Of a DNA stretch of 36,958 nt, positions 28,962 to 36,566 are shown piece after piece. Origin of the DNA: a virus; IMG/VR virus record IMGVR_UViG_3300044922_000470, positions 1-36,958 of that record; one strand, given 5' to 3'. The position numbers and the translations under genes are program-made. Positions within the stretch are counted from its first letter, which is position 1. Every line of letters starts with the position of its first letter. The notes beneath the pieces were generated by a model that was not told where the DNA came from, searched no databases, and saw only the letters and a program-made list of their open reading frames with translations.

Positions 28962-29242
28962 GGTCAAAAATTTTGACCACCAAGGCTGGCGGCAAATTGC
29001 CCCCCTCCCTCGATCTCGATCTTGCCCAGTGGTGCGCGGCCCTCGCCTCCCCGCTCGTCACCGACACCGTCCCCCCCGGCTGGTTCACCACGCGCCAAAT
29101 CGCCAGTAAGCTCGGCAAGGCGCTCCCGACCACGGGCGCATCGCTTGGCCGTGCCGTGCGCGATGGCCGCGCGGAACGGCGGTTGTTTCGCATTACAACT
29201 GGCGCGATCACTCGGCCAGTGCCGCATTACAAGCTCAAGTGA
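28958..29242 (+). CDS. Winged-helix-like small protein
   Basis: A 94-residue protein from ATG at 28958, overlapping the metallophosphoesterase stop. GWFTTRQIASKLGKALPTTG and GRAVRDGRAERRLFRI look like a helix-turn-helix followed by a wing, and the end VPHYKLK is basic. It may regulate its own operon or the switch, or modify the action of its neighbour. No family is recognised. Confidence 0.6.
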   Translation: MRSKILTTKAGGKLPPSLDLDLAQWCAALASPLVTDTVPPGWFTTRQIASKLGKALPTTGASLGRAVRDGRAERRLFRITTGAITRPVPHYKLK

Positions 29243-29583
29243 AAAAGCCTGCCACAGCCCCACGCAAGCGCAAGAAAGGCCCGCCCTCGATGCGCTTCAA
29301 ATTTGATGGCGAGTGGTGGACGGTCAAAGTGCAGCGCCCGCCGAGCAAAGAATTGTGCGAAGGCATGGCCCACTACAAAAAGCGCACCGTGTTTCTTCAC
29401 CCCAAGGCTATCGCTGGCAACTTGCTCGGCATCTGCGCGCATGAGTTGGCGCACGTCACCATGCCGTGCGTGGCCGAGGAAAACGTGCGCGATCACGAGC
29501 GCCTTGTCTCGGTCGTGGTTCGATGGGCGGCTGGCCTCAACGATGGCAAGGTAATCATTGGTCAGCACCGGGCCGACAAATGA
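29239..29583 (+). CDS. HExxH zincin-like small protein
   Basis: A 114-residue protein from GTG at 29239, overlapping the previous stop. The centre (ICAHELAHVTMPCVAEE) holds an HExxH zinc-protease motif followed by a glutamate, the pattern of small SprT- or zincin-type metalloproteins. The N-terminus is very basic (RKRKKG). Three domains are not visible, so it is a minimal enzyme or a zinc-binding protein that has lost activity. Being third in the operon between a winged-helix-like and a membrane protein, it might process one of them. This is an inference. Confidence 0.6.
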   Translation: MKKPATAPRKRKKGPPSMRFKFDGEWWTVKVQRPPSKELCEGMAHYKKRTVFLHPKAIAGNLLGICAHELAHVTMPCVAEENVRDHERLVSVVVRWAAGLNDGKVIIGQHRADK

Positions 29584-29726
29584 CCTTCTGGCCCCTGCTC
29601 ATCTGCACCCTGTGCTATGTCGCCACCAGCGCGGGCTTTGCCTTGGAAAAGAACTGGCCGATGGCCGCAATTTTCCTTGGCTATTCAGGGGCTAACCTTG
29701 GGTTTCTTTGGATTGCTTGGCGTTAA
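29580..29726 (+). CDS. Small two-helix membrane protein (48 aa)
   Basis: A 48-residue protein from ATG at 29580, overlapping the zincin stop. Two membrane helices are visible (WPLLICTLCYVATSAGFAL and MAAIFLGYSGANLGFLWIA). It is the last gene of the operon; its stop overlaps the end of the convergent 43-codon gene. It could be an inner-membrane effector or exclusion protein. Confidence 0.65.
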   Translation: MTFWPLLICTLCYVATSAGFALEKNWPMAAIFLGYSGANLGFLWIAWR

Positions 29727-29854
29727 GCAAACAGCTTTAGAAACCAACGCAACGCCGCGAAAAAGTCCGCAGACTTCCTCGCTTCGATGCGCTGGACAAA
29801 GCCGATGCCGCCGTATGGCACATAGATGATGCCGTTGTCGGGCAGTCGGTGCAT
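29723..29854 (-). CDS. Small protein at the end of the lysis operon (43 aa)
   Basis: ATG at 29854 is preceded by AAAGGAGG six bases away, the best ribosome-binding site in this window, and the frame runs 43 codons to TAA at 29723. It begins MHRLPDNGIIYVPYGG and ends with a hydrophobic-basic helix (FFAALRWFLKLFA), which might attach to a membrane. It is last in the minus-strand late operon, converging with the plus-strand operon. No family is known. Confidence 0.6.
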   Translation of the reverse strand: MHRLPDNGIIYVPYGGIGFVQRIEARKSADFFAALRWFLKLFA

Positions 29855-29860
29855 GGGTGT

Positions 29861-29866
29861 CCTCCT
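29861..29866 (-). promoter_or_regulatory. Consensus Shine-Dalgarno AGGAGG
   Basis: AGGAGG on the minus strand, six bases before ATG 29854. It decides that the 43-codon frame is a likely gene. Confidence 0.75.
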
Positions 29867-29916
29867 TTCATTTTTTGTGCAGTAGTTAAAAGCGCCCTTG
29901 AACTATTGAGCAGAAG

Positions 29917-30558
29917 CTATGCCAACCGCGCAGCCAGATACTTTTTGAAGCGCGTAAATTCTGTCGGGTTCAAATCGTCTTTGCGACTCGGCGAAACCGT
30001 GCGGTGGTCAGTAACGTCATCCAGCGTGAGCCGATACAGCTTCATCAACGGCGCAAGATATTCGGCCATGCTCGCCATCTCGTCCTCGCCTAACGGGCGC
30101 TTGTAACTGTCGCCTTCAAAGGCTGCGCCGATGCTCCAACTATTAAGGTCGCGCTTGCCGCGCCATTCGCTGCGCCCAGCGTGCCATGTTCTTTCGTCTG
30201 GATCGGCCAGCGTAGAGCGCCTGCCGTCTTTTGCCACGATGGCGTGGTAGCTCACGCGGCTGGCAGGGTTCATGCACCATGCGACAGAGCCAGCGTAGGT
30301 GCCGCTCGTGTGGTGCAACACGATTGCCTTTGGCTTGATGCGCTTGCCCTTTGTGACGTTCGGAGAGTTAAGCAGCTTCTCCGGGTAACTTTTAGGGCTT
30401 TTCGCCTTTGTGGCGGGGGCGCTTTTTGGTGGCGCGCTCGGCTTCTTTGGCTCGCTTGGCAAGGATAGCTTGGATGGCGTGGATAAGTTCCGCGAGATCG
30501 ACGGTGGGCCAGCGCGAAAGACCGCGAATAAATGATTGAACCATTTTAGCGGGTTCAC
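29917..30558 (-). CDS. Endolysin: N-acetylmuramoyl-L-alanine amidase (Amidase_2/PGRP)
   Basis: A 213-residue lysis enzyme. The catalytic domain starts at about residue 75 (KAIVLHHTSGTY, first zinc histidine), with YHAIVAKDGR, RTWHAG and the late zinc pair in DHRTVSPSRKDDLNP. A Pro/Lys/Ser-rich linker (residues 25-70) precedes it. It would cut the amide bond between muramic acid and L-alanine in peptidoglycan. GTG at 30558 overlaps the lipoprotein stop (GTGA), which gives the start; no signal peptide is clear, so a holin must let it out. Confidence 0.9.
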   Translation of the reverse strand: MNPLKWFNHLFAVFRAGPPSISRNLSTPSKLSLPSEPKKPSAPPKSAPATKAKSPKSYPEKLLNSPNVTKGKRIKPKAIVLHHTSGTYAGSVAWCMNPASRVSYHAIVAKDGRRSTLADPDERTWHAGRSEWRGKRDLNSWSIGAAFEGDSYKRPLGEDEMASMAEYLAPLMKLYRLTLDDVTDHRTVSPSRKDDLNPTEFTRFKKYLAARLA

Positions 30559-30695
30559 TTTTTGTTGCTGCCGGGAGGCGGCAATTCGCCGCTCACCGTC
30601 CACTGTTTTGTCTGCGGGTTGTAGCCAACCGCCCACTTGAGACCCGCGCAGCCCGTGAGGCAGAGCGCGGCCAGCGCCAATAGTGCGAGGCGCAT
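30555..30695 (-). CDS. Small outer-membrane lipoprotein, o-spanin candidate (46 aa)
   Basis: A 46-residue protein with a lipoprotein signal: MRLALLALAALCLTGCAG, lipobox LTGC with the cysteine at residue 16. The mature part is about 30 residues, Pro-rich near its end (GELPPPGSNKK), as in small Rz1-type spanins. Between holin and amidase, its place is that of an outer-membrane spanin, but no separate inner-membrane spanin was found. It overlaps the amidase start. Confidence 0.65.
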   Translation of the reverse strand: MRLALLALAALCLTGCAGLKWAVGYNPQTKQWTVSGELPPPGSNKK

Positions 30696-30698
30696 GGA

Positions 30699-30857
30699 TT
30701 ACTTCTTGGCGTCGGCTGCGAAGATAAGACCGATCCCGGCCAACACGGCAGGAACCAAGGCGGGATCGAAGGGCTCGCCGTTGATGACGGCTTTCAGGAT
30801 TGAGAGCGCGGCAGAAAGCGCCGTGATTACGCCAGTGGTCGTTGTCTTCCAGTTCAT
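30699..30857 (-). CDS. Holin candidate (52 aa)
   Basis: A 52-residue protein from ATG at 30857: MNWKTTTTGVITALSAALSIL, a turn with GEPFDP, then LVPAVLAGIGLIFAAD and KK. Two membrane segments with a charged end and first place in the lysis cassette make it a holin candidate. TTGACAC lies 13 bases before its start. There is a four-base gap to the lipoprotein gene. Confidence 0.65.
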   Translation of the reverse strand: MNWKTTTTGVITALSAALSILKAVINGEPFDPALVPAVLAGIGLIFAADAKK

Positions 30858-30870
30858 ACCCCGCGCAGGG

Positions 30871-30877
30871 GTGTCAA
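30871..30877 (-). promoter_or_regulatory. TTGACAC motif before the lysis cassette
   Basis: Minus-strand TTGACAC after the stop at 30881 and 13 bases before the holin ATG, the exact spacing seen before the tail tube and gpW-like genes. Confidence 0.45.
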
Positions 30878-30880
30878 AGC

Positions 30881-31366
30881 TTACCCTGCGAGATCGGTAA
30901 CAGCCTCCGTGCTGGCCTGCTCAAACGTCACGCCACCCGCAGGACTTCCATAGCTGGCCGCAGGCGCGGGCGTTGGGCTCATCGCCCAGCCAAGCATCAC
31001 GCCTTCCAGCCATTGCTTGCAGGCGGTCATCTTCGGCCCGAGGGGCTTGCCTGCTTGAGCAAGGGCCATGCGAAGCTCTTGCAGCGCGGCGATTTGGTAG
31101 GCGCTGAAATACTGCGAGACTGCGTTCTCCGCTGTGACGGTCGCCACAGGCATTTCCACCACGCTCCACCCTCGCGTCACCGTCCGCGCATCCGTGTCGA
31201 TCACTTCAGTCTGCTCCAGCCGCTGCGTGGCGGGGTCGAAGGCGGGCTGCGGTTCCTGCACCACGGTCATCTCCAAGAGGTGCGCGTCGAGGCCGACTAC
31301 TGGCTCCTCGTCGATGCGGGGCCAAGGGAGGAGCTTTTGGGTTTGGGTGTTGTAGAGGGCTTTCAT
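30881..31366 (-). CDS. Tail fibre-associated protein of unknown function
   Basis: A 161-residue protein starting MKALYNTQTQKLLPWPR. The N-terminal part is strand-rich (VQEPQPAFDPATQRLEQTE), the second half helical (FSAYQIAALQELRMALA), as in tail fibre assembly chaperones and fibre-end proteins. It is placed directly after the LamG-like gene, before the holin, so a chaperone or fibre tip role is likely. No clear family. Confidence 0.5.
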   Translation of the reverse strand: MKALYNTQTQKLLPWPRIDEEPVVGLDAHLLEMTVVQEPQPAFDPATQRLEQTEVIDTDARTVTRGWSVVEMPVATVTAENAVSQYFSAYQIAALQELRMALAQAGKPLGPKMTACKQWLEGVMLGWAMSPTPAPAASYGSPAGGVTFEQASTEAVTDLAG

Positions 31367-31368
31367 GG

Positions 31369-32166
31369 TTAGTAAATCGCGTATTTGTCGTTCAAATACT
31401 TCTCAACGTCCTCCCGCTCTGAAGTGGTGAGCGCCCTGTTGTAAGCAATGACTTCCGCTATATCGCCGTTGAAAAAAGTCGTGCCAGCGATTGCATTTCC
31501 TCCGACGTTAATTTGCGAAGAGTCGGTGTTGGAGGTGCTGCCAGTCGTTTGCCAAGATGTGTTTGACGCCTCTTGCGATCCATTTAGATACAAATACAAA
31601 TCGGTGTTGGTGTAGTCATAGAGGGCCGACTGGATTTGAAACACCGATGTTGAGACGTTGTTTGTCGATTGGATTCCCGCAAACGAATCTGCGTCTAATC
31701 GCCGCCCACCCGCATTGGCCTTGCCGCTGTTGAATCCAACGGAGAAAAATATGCGCGAAGAATTTGCACCGTTGATGTTGGCACGAAAGATGTTTTGCTC
31801 TGAAATCGGATTGGACGCGCATTTGCGAACGGCAAACACGGTTGCGCCGCTGATGTTCTTAAAAAGCGCATTGCTGGCGCAAACAACGGCGTCATTGCTT
31901 CCGTCAAAGCGGATGACATTGAGGCTATTTTGAATCGCTGTTTTGAGGATCGGCCTGCTGGCAGATGTGCCCTGCGTAAAGTGGTTAGCGTTGCCGCTTT
32001 GGTCTTCCCATCGCGCCACGGCAGAGGCGTCCGTGGTCACGGCGCTTCCGCCGCTTGTGGCGTCGAATAGGCCAATACCAGCATCAAGCCAAACGACGAG
32101 ATTGCTGATGTCGGTCGGGACTATCGCCTTGGCGAAAGCATAGGAATTTACAACAAACGCACTCAT
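31369..32166 (-). CDS. LamG/concanavalin-like receptor-binding protein
   Basis: A 265-residue protein with the typical LamG jelly-roll phrases: VVWLDAGIGLFD, ARWEDQSGNANHF, RPILKTAIQN, FNGDIAEVIAYNRALTTSERED near the C-terminus. Such domains bind glycans; at the end of a fibre they recognise the host surface. ATG at 32166 overlaps the fibre stop. It is probably the tail-tip lectin working together with the large collagen-like fibre. Confidence 0.75.
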   Translation of the reverse strand: MSAFVVNSYAFAKAIVPTDISNLVVWLDAGIGLFDATSGGSAVTTDASAVARWEDQSGNANHFTQGTSASRPILKTAIQNSLNVIRFDGSNDAVVCASNALFKNISGATVFAVRKCASNPISEQNIFRANINGANSSRIFFSVGFNSGKANAGGRRLDADSFAGIQSTNNVSTSVFQIQSALYDYTNTDLYLYLNGSQEASNTSWQTTGSTSNTDSSQINVGGNAIAGTTFFNGDIAEVIAYNRALTTSEREDVEKYLNDKYAIY

Positions 32167-34535
32167 GCCCGTGTTCCGATGAGAACGACCTTCAGCCCCT
32201 TGCCTGCGATGGTTGAGCCGATCTGGTCGATGTCGATGGTGATCTCGGCGTCATCCGCGATGGCCGAATCCGAAATGACGGCGGCGGAAGCTGCGGTGGT
32301 GGAGGTTTTCTCCGAGGCGTCGATGGAAAGTTTGGTCGAGAGGATGGTGGAGCCGCCCTCGTTGATGTCTACGATGAGCGTCGAGCCTGTTGGCGCGGTA
32401 TTGACCGAGGCGCGGACGCCTGTGAGCGTGAAGGCGTAAGGGGCGCGGAAGGTGACTTTGGCCGTGCCTGTGGTGAGGTTCGTGGCTTCGTCGGAGCAGG
32501 CGATGACGAGTTCGACGGGCAATGCCGCATATTTCAGCCCCAGCGTTTCAGCCGAATCGACCGTAAGAACATGGCCGTTGGTGCCGCCCACAGGGAGCCG
32601 TGCAACGGTGTCCGCCGCCGAGGCCACGATGAGGTCGCCCTTGGCGTCCACGAGGGTTGCAGGGATGCCTGCGCTGACTGTGGAAGACAACTCCCCCGCC
32701 GAAAGCGAAAGCCCCGAGCCGATTTGGATTTCCTCGATGGCTCCTGTGCTGGCGCTTGTCCTTCCCAAAATTCTTGCGGTGGCTTGGGTGAGGCCCGATG
32801 TGGTGATGGAGCCAGAGGCGGCTGCGCCTGCTACGTCTGCGACAACGTGGGTGTGATTGCCTGCGGCGACTTGCGTGGAGCCTGTGCCGACAGGGAGGCG
32901 CGCCACATCCAAGGTTCCCGAGGTTATGGCCGAGGCTGCATGAGTATGCGAAGCCGCCGCAAAGTCGGTTGTCGCTGCTGCTGCTGCGGTGCCGAGGGTC
33001 GGCTTGTTAAGAATCTGCGCGTCACCGCTGCTCGCGTTCCAGTCGGCGTTGACGTTTGCTTCCGCGCCCGAAGCAATGCCGTCGAGCTTGGTCTTGTCTG
33101 CCGTGGAAAGAAATCCAGCGACAGACTGTGTGGCGTCCGAGTGCGTGTGCGAGCTTGCCGCCGCGCCGACATCGGACGGCGTTCCGTAGGTGAGCTTGTT
33201 GCTGGTGTTGTTCCAGTAAACAATCCGATCCGCGCCCGCATCGTCTGCCGAGATTGCCCCCGATGAGACGGAAAGGATGTCTGCGGCGGTTGATTGGATT
33301 GAGACGGTGTCACCGCCTCCTCCACCGCTTTGCGCCTCCCAAACTATCGTGCCATCTCCCTGTGCCACAGGAACGTAGTCGGCGCTGATGCCTGTGGCGG
33401 AAAGGTCAGTAACTTCGGTCGGGATGTCTGTCGTGACCGCGAGAGTGCCCGGCTGGTCGGGCAAGGAAAAAGTGCGCTCTTCGGTTAAGGCGGAAGATTG
33501 AATCTTTGCAAAAAATCCTTCGCCTTCTAAACGTATTTCTGTATTGGCGACTAAAGCGTCAACAGACACAATTCCAATCGCCGTATCGGAAAAATTTCCA
33601 TTACCGTTGATGACAATAAGATTTTCAGATGCGTTTGGTTGGCCGAAAAAGAAAGTGTCGGCATTATAGACAAGGCCACCAACCTCTCCTCCGCCTCCTA
33701 TGTTAGAAAAATAAAATCCATTGCCACCCCAATTGTCTCCTTGAATAAGACCAAATCCTGTTTGATCGTTTAAAGTTGCTGTGATGACTGGCTCTGGATT
33801 AACAAAAGCAACTCCTTTGAATTGCGGTGTGTCCGTGGTATTGAGGTCTTGGTCGAAAACTGGATCAGAACCGACACCTGATGCAGCGGCCCCGCCCGAA
33901 AGCTGAAGCGAATCACCATCGTCGGGAACTTGTGAGCCATCGCCACTGTATAATGTCGCTTGGTTTGAAGGATTGGCTGCGTTCCAAGCGGCCACCACGG
34001 TATCGACATCGTCCACACCATCGAAAGACAGCGTGATGCTGTTGCCCGCCGTGCCTGCGGTGTTAGCGGTGATGGTGACTTCTTCGCCAAAAGTTTCGCT
34101 GTCTCCGATGCCTGTGTAGCTGGCGGCAATGGCGGGTGTGCCTGCGAGGTGGCTGGCGGCGTGCGCGGACGGCGCGAACGTCGAAGGCTTGTCCGTTAAA
34201 TCGTTCCAAGACGAAACGCCGCCCCCCTCTGCCGCCCAATGCGGCAAACCCTGCGAGGAAACTTTAAGAATTTGGCCCGTAGCGCCAATGCCGAGACGGA
34301 TGGCTTGCGTGCTGTTGCGCGTGAGAAGGTCGCCTTGGGTCGTAAGCGTCTCAATGCCTGTTCCCGCTGGCCCTTGCGCCCCGGTCGCGCCTGTTGCGCC
34401 CGTGGCGCCCGTTGCCCCGGTTGGCCCCGCAGGGCCAATGGTCGGCAGCGTCACGTTTACTGTCTGCGGCGAAGGGACGCCCACCTCAACCGCGTTGGTG
34501 TTTAGACTGACCTCGACTTTGTGGTAAGCGGCCAT
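32163..34535 (-). CDS. Large tail fibre with collagen-like segment
   Basis: A 790-residue fibre. Residues about 33-60 are collagen-like Gly-X-Y (GPAGPTGATGATG). The rest is beta-rich with repeated SHTH and NHTH histidine steps (SSHTHSDATQ; GNHTHVVAD), known to hold metal ions along trimeric phage fibres, and LSTADKTKLDGIASGAEAN, a widely shared fibre phrase. The C-terminal 100 residues (ITIDIDQIGSTIAGKGL) form a separate compact domain. It would form a homotrimer. The DNA about 33500-33900 is less GC-rich than around it. The ATG is two bases before the TAA of the previous gene. Confidence 0.85.
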   Translation of the reverse strand: MAAYHKVEVSLNTNAVEVGVPSPQTVNVTLPTIGPAGPTGATGATGATGATGAQGPAGTGIETLTTQGDLLTRNSTQAIRLGIGATGQILKVSSQGLPHWAAEGGGVSSWNDLTDKPSTFAPSAHAASHLAGTPAIAASYTGIGDSETFGEEVTITANTAGTAGNSITLSFDGVDDVDTVVAAWNAANPSNQATLYSGDGSQVPDDGDSLQLSGGAAASGVGSDPVFDQDLNTTDTPQFKGVAFVNPEPVITATLNDQTGFGLIQGDNWGGNGFYFSNIGGGGEVGGLVYNADTFFFGQPNASENLIVINGNGNFSDTAIGIVSVDALVANTEIRLEGEGFFAKIQSSALTEERTFSLPDQPGTLAVTTDIPTEVTDLSATGISADYVPVAQGDGTIVWEAQSGGGGGDTVSIQSTAADILSVSSGAISADDAGADRIVYWNNTSNKLTYGTPSDVGAAASSHTHSDATQSVAGFLSTADKTKLDGIASGAEANVNADWNASSGDAQILNKPTLGTAAAAATTDFAAASHTHAASAITSGTLDVARLPVGTGSTQVAAGNHTHVVADVAGAAASGSITTSGLTQATARILGRTSASTGAIEEIQIGSGLSLSAGELSSTVSAGIPATLVDAKGDLIVASAADTVARLPVGGTNGHVLTVDSAETLGLKYAALPVELVIACSDEATNLTTGTAKVTFRAPYAFTLTGVRASVNTAPTGSTLIVDINEGGSTILSTKLSIDASEKTSTTAASAAVISDSAIADDAEITIDIDQIGSTIAGKGLKVVLIGTRA

Positions 34536-34536
34536 T

Positions 34537-34905
34537 TTAGAGCGGTGCGGTGCGCGTGGTTACGTCAGACAGGACTTTCCACAAGCCGCCGAAAAGCGTG
34601 TAGATTTTGCTGTCCGAAGTCTTTAGCTGCACATCGTAGTAGTAAGTGCCAGCCGTCGGGTTGTCGGTGGTTGCCAGGTCAAAGTGCGACTCGCCACCGG
34701 ATGCGTCATCGTGTGCGGTAACTTCCTTGCGGATCGTGGCGCTGGCGTCTGCAACGGTCAGGGCCGTTTTCACTGTGAGAAAAAGCGTGGCCCCTGTAAG
34801 ATTGTAGGCCGTGCCGTCCGCGTCTTTAACCGACACATCGAGCCGCCCGGAGTCGCCCCGCGTCCAGCACAGATCGGCGCTCATGCTGTTGCAGGGGGCG
34901 CTCAT
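34537..34905 (-). CDS. Ig-like baseplate/fibre attachment protein (BppU-like)
   Basis: A 122-residue protein with an Ig-like strand pattern (GRLDVSVKDADGTAY, LFLTVKTAL, GTYYYDVQLKTSDSK). This resembles the N-terminal domain of BppU-type attachment proteins that bind fibres to the baseplate. ATG at 34905 overlaps the stop before it. It is next to the collagen-like fibre, so it likely anchors it. Confidence 0.55.
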   Translation of the reverse strand: MSAPCNSMSADLCWTRGDSGRLDVSVKDADGTAYNLTGATLFLTVKTALTVADASATIRKEVTAHDDASGGESHFDLATTDNPTAGTYYYDVQLKTSDSKIYTLFGGLWKVLSDVTTRTAPL

Positions 34906-35087
34906 TTTGATCTGTCCTTCCATGCCTTGCGGACGGTCAACATTCCCGCGATGAGGCCGAGTCCAAGGACGCCGAGGCGCATAGCTGTCTCAAGGTGCGG
35001 GAGCAGGCTAACCACCACGGAGCCGAGGCTTGTGGTCACGCCGATGAGTGGACGCGAAAAGAAGTCTGTGGCGTCGTGGAGGCTCAT
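34902..35087 (-). CDS. Small membrane protein (61 aa)
   Basis: A 61-residue protein with two likely membrane helices (GVTTSLGSVVVSLL; LGVLGLGLIAGMLTV) and a basic end (RKAWKDRSK). It looks like a holin but lies inside the fibre genes, 4 kb from the lysis cassette. It may be a second holin-type protein or serve with the neighbouring secreted protein. Overlaps with both neighbours (ATGA) support it. Confidence 0.6.
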   Translation of the reverse strand: MSLHDATDFFSRPLIGVTTSLGSVVVSLLPHLETAMRLGVLGLGLIAGMLTVRKAWKDRSK

Positions 35088-35995
35088 TGGTAATAAGGAA
35101 CGCGCACCGAATTTGTTCCGACAAACAATTCAATCCAGCCAACGATGGTGTTGGTGCTGCTGGGTGTTGAGGCGTTCGTGGTGAAGCCTACCGGGCGGTG
35201 CATGAGGGTTGCTCCCGTGTCGGTGTCGATCAGCGTGGCGACCTTGTTGGTGGGATTGATTGAGTAGATGTCCGCTTCAATGCCGTTGGTGTTGGTGGCC
35301 GAGCGGGCAGACGGGCCGATCATCGCTAGAGCATTGTAACCAAAGACCGAAAAGACAGCCACGCCGCTGCCGTTGGTGTTGGTCGAGCGGAAACCAAACT
35401 GCGCCGAGCGGTTGGTTGCCTCGGCGGTGCCTACGCGAAACAACGTCTCGTTGGAGATCGTTGTGTTGTTGCTGGCGAGGAGGTTAGCGAGGCCAAGGAA
35501 AGGCTCGTTGTTGGTTCGGCGGATGTAGAGAAGGCCGTTGTTGGTGGCGGTCTGGTTGATCGTGATGTCGCCGTTGTTGGTTAGGCCGGCGAAGATTACA
35601 CTATTGGCGGCTCCGAGGCCAAGGTTGGTGCGGGTGATGGCTGCGGCTGCTGTAGTGCCAAAATCAACTCCATTTACGATTGTTAGGTTGGTGCTTGATG
35701 CGTACCAAACAACCGATCCGCTTCTATAATATCCAAAATCACTAGGGCCAGCGCCGACACCCCCAAATCCAGTATTTGTTTGTCCCAGTGTAAGGTTAAA
35801 GATTGAAGATGAAGCAGTCTGACTAGAACTAAGTGTTGCAAATGCCGTGTTGTTTGTAAAAGTCAGCGTATTCGTCCCCGTGTTGGCGACTACTTGGCCG
35901 TTGGTCGCGTTAAATCCAAGCGATTTGATCGTCTGCCCGTGGCTTGCGACCGCGCAGAAAGTGAAGAGGATGATGGCGAGGAAAAGGTGTTTCAT
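35084..35995 (-). CDS. Secreted fibre-like protein with signal peptide
   Basis: A 303-residue protein with a clear signal peptide: MKHLFLAIILFTFCAVASHGQ, cut expected after the small-residue ASHG step. The mature part is rich in Asn, Thr and Gly, beta-rich, with TRTNLGLGAANSVIFAGLTNNGDI-like phrases as in phage fibres and bacterial adhesins. A signal peptide on a fibre-like protein is unusual for a phage structural protein, since virions assemble in the cytoplasm. It may be displayed on the host in lysogens or at late infection. Confidence 0.65.
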   Translation of the reverse strand: MKHLFLAIILFTFCAVASHGQTIKSLGFNATNGQVVANTGTNTLTFTNNTAFATLSSSQTASSSIFNLTLGQTNTGFGGVGAGPSDFGYYRSGSVVWYASSTNLTIVNGVDFGTTAAAAITRTNLGLGAANSVIFAGLTNNGDITINQTATNNGLLYIRRTNNEPFLGLANLLASNNTTISNETLFRVGTAEATNRSAQFGFRSTNTNGSGVAVFSVFGYNALAMIGPSARSATNTNGIEADIYSINPTNKVATLIDTDTGATLMHRPVGFTTNASTPSSTNTIVGWIELFVGTNSVRVPYYQ

Positions 35996-36002
35996 AGTTA
36001 GA

Positions 36003-36536
36003 TTAGTTGGGCACGGTTGTCAGAATCCCGTCGTTATCCACCGACACACGGTAAATCGTGCCACCGGGGGCTTGCAGAAGCGCAAAGGCAGCGGCAACCG
36101 TAGTCGGAACGCCTTCGCCGCCACGGATGACATCGTTGTAGATGACCGCCTCGGTGGGTAGGGTGGTGGTGATAGTGCTTCCAACCGCCCAAGTGACTTC
36201 GATTTTGGCAGAGATGCTGCTCGTGTCGTTGTCTGGGCTGAACTCCGCGTCCATGTTGGACGTGTTGAGGTTAAGATCGAAGGTGTAAACGCTGTCCGCG
36301 CCCGTTCCCGTCTTTGTCCATGCCGTATCCGAAGCGAGGAAGTTGCCTGTGAATGTCTTCTTAATCCCGATCTGCCCCGTGGCTCCCGCGCCCAACTCCA
36401 CCACCGAGCCGCCTCGCACGAACTGCACCTCGACAGGCACCGTGTCCCGCCGTGTGAAAAACAAAGTCGTGACCCGCTGCGTCAGGACGGGGGAAACGAC
36501 AAATTCGGATGAGTCGAGATTGATGTAGACGCGCAT
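36003..36536 (-). CDS. Tail appendage protein, paralogue copy 2
   Basis: A 177-residue protein, the full-length version of the copy at the left edge. It starts MRVYINLDSSEFVVSPVLTQ, has a strand-rich body (TVPVEVQFVRGGSVVEL, DSVYTFDLNLNT) and a helical end (TTVAAAFALLQ). It looks like an Ig-type appendage attachment domain followed by a second strand set. The epimerase-like copy 2 lies before it and the secreted fibre-like gene after it. It ends seven bases before that gene. Confidence 0.7.
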   Translation of the reverse strand: MRVYINLDSSEFVVSPVLTQRVTTLFFTRRDTVPVEVQFVRGGSVVELGAGATGQIGIKKTFTGNFLASDTAWTKTGTGADSVYTFDLNLNTSNMDAEFSPDNDTSSISAKIEVTWAVGSTITTTLPTEAVIYNDVIRGGEGVPTTVAAAFALLQAPGGTIYRVSVDNDGILTTVPN

Positions 36537-36555
36537 GGCCCTGCCCTCGCCCCCT

Positions 36556-36562
36556 GTGTCAA
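36556..36562 (-). promoter_or_regulatory. TTGACAC motif before appendage copy 2
   Basis: Minus-strand TTGACAC, 19 bases before ATG 36536, matching the motif at 205-211 of the other copy. Confidence 0.4.
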
Positions 36563-36566
36563 AGTG

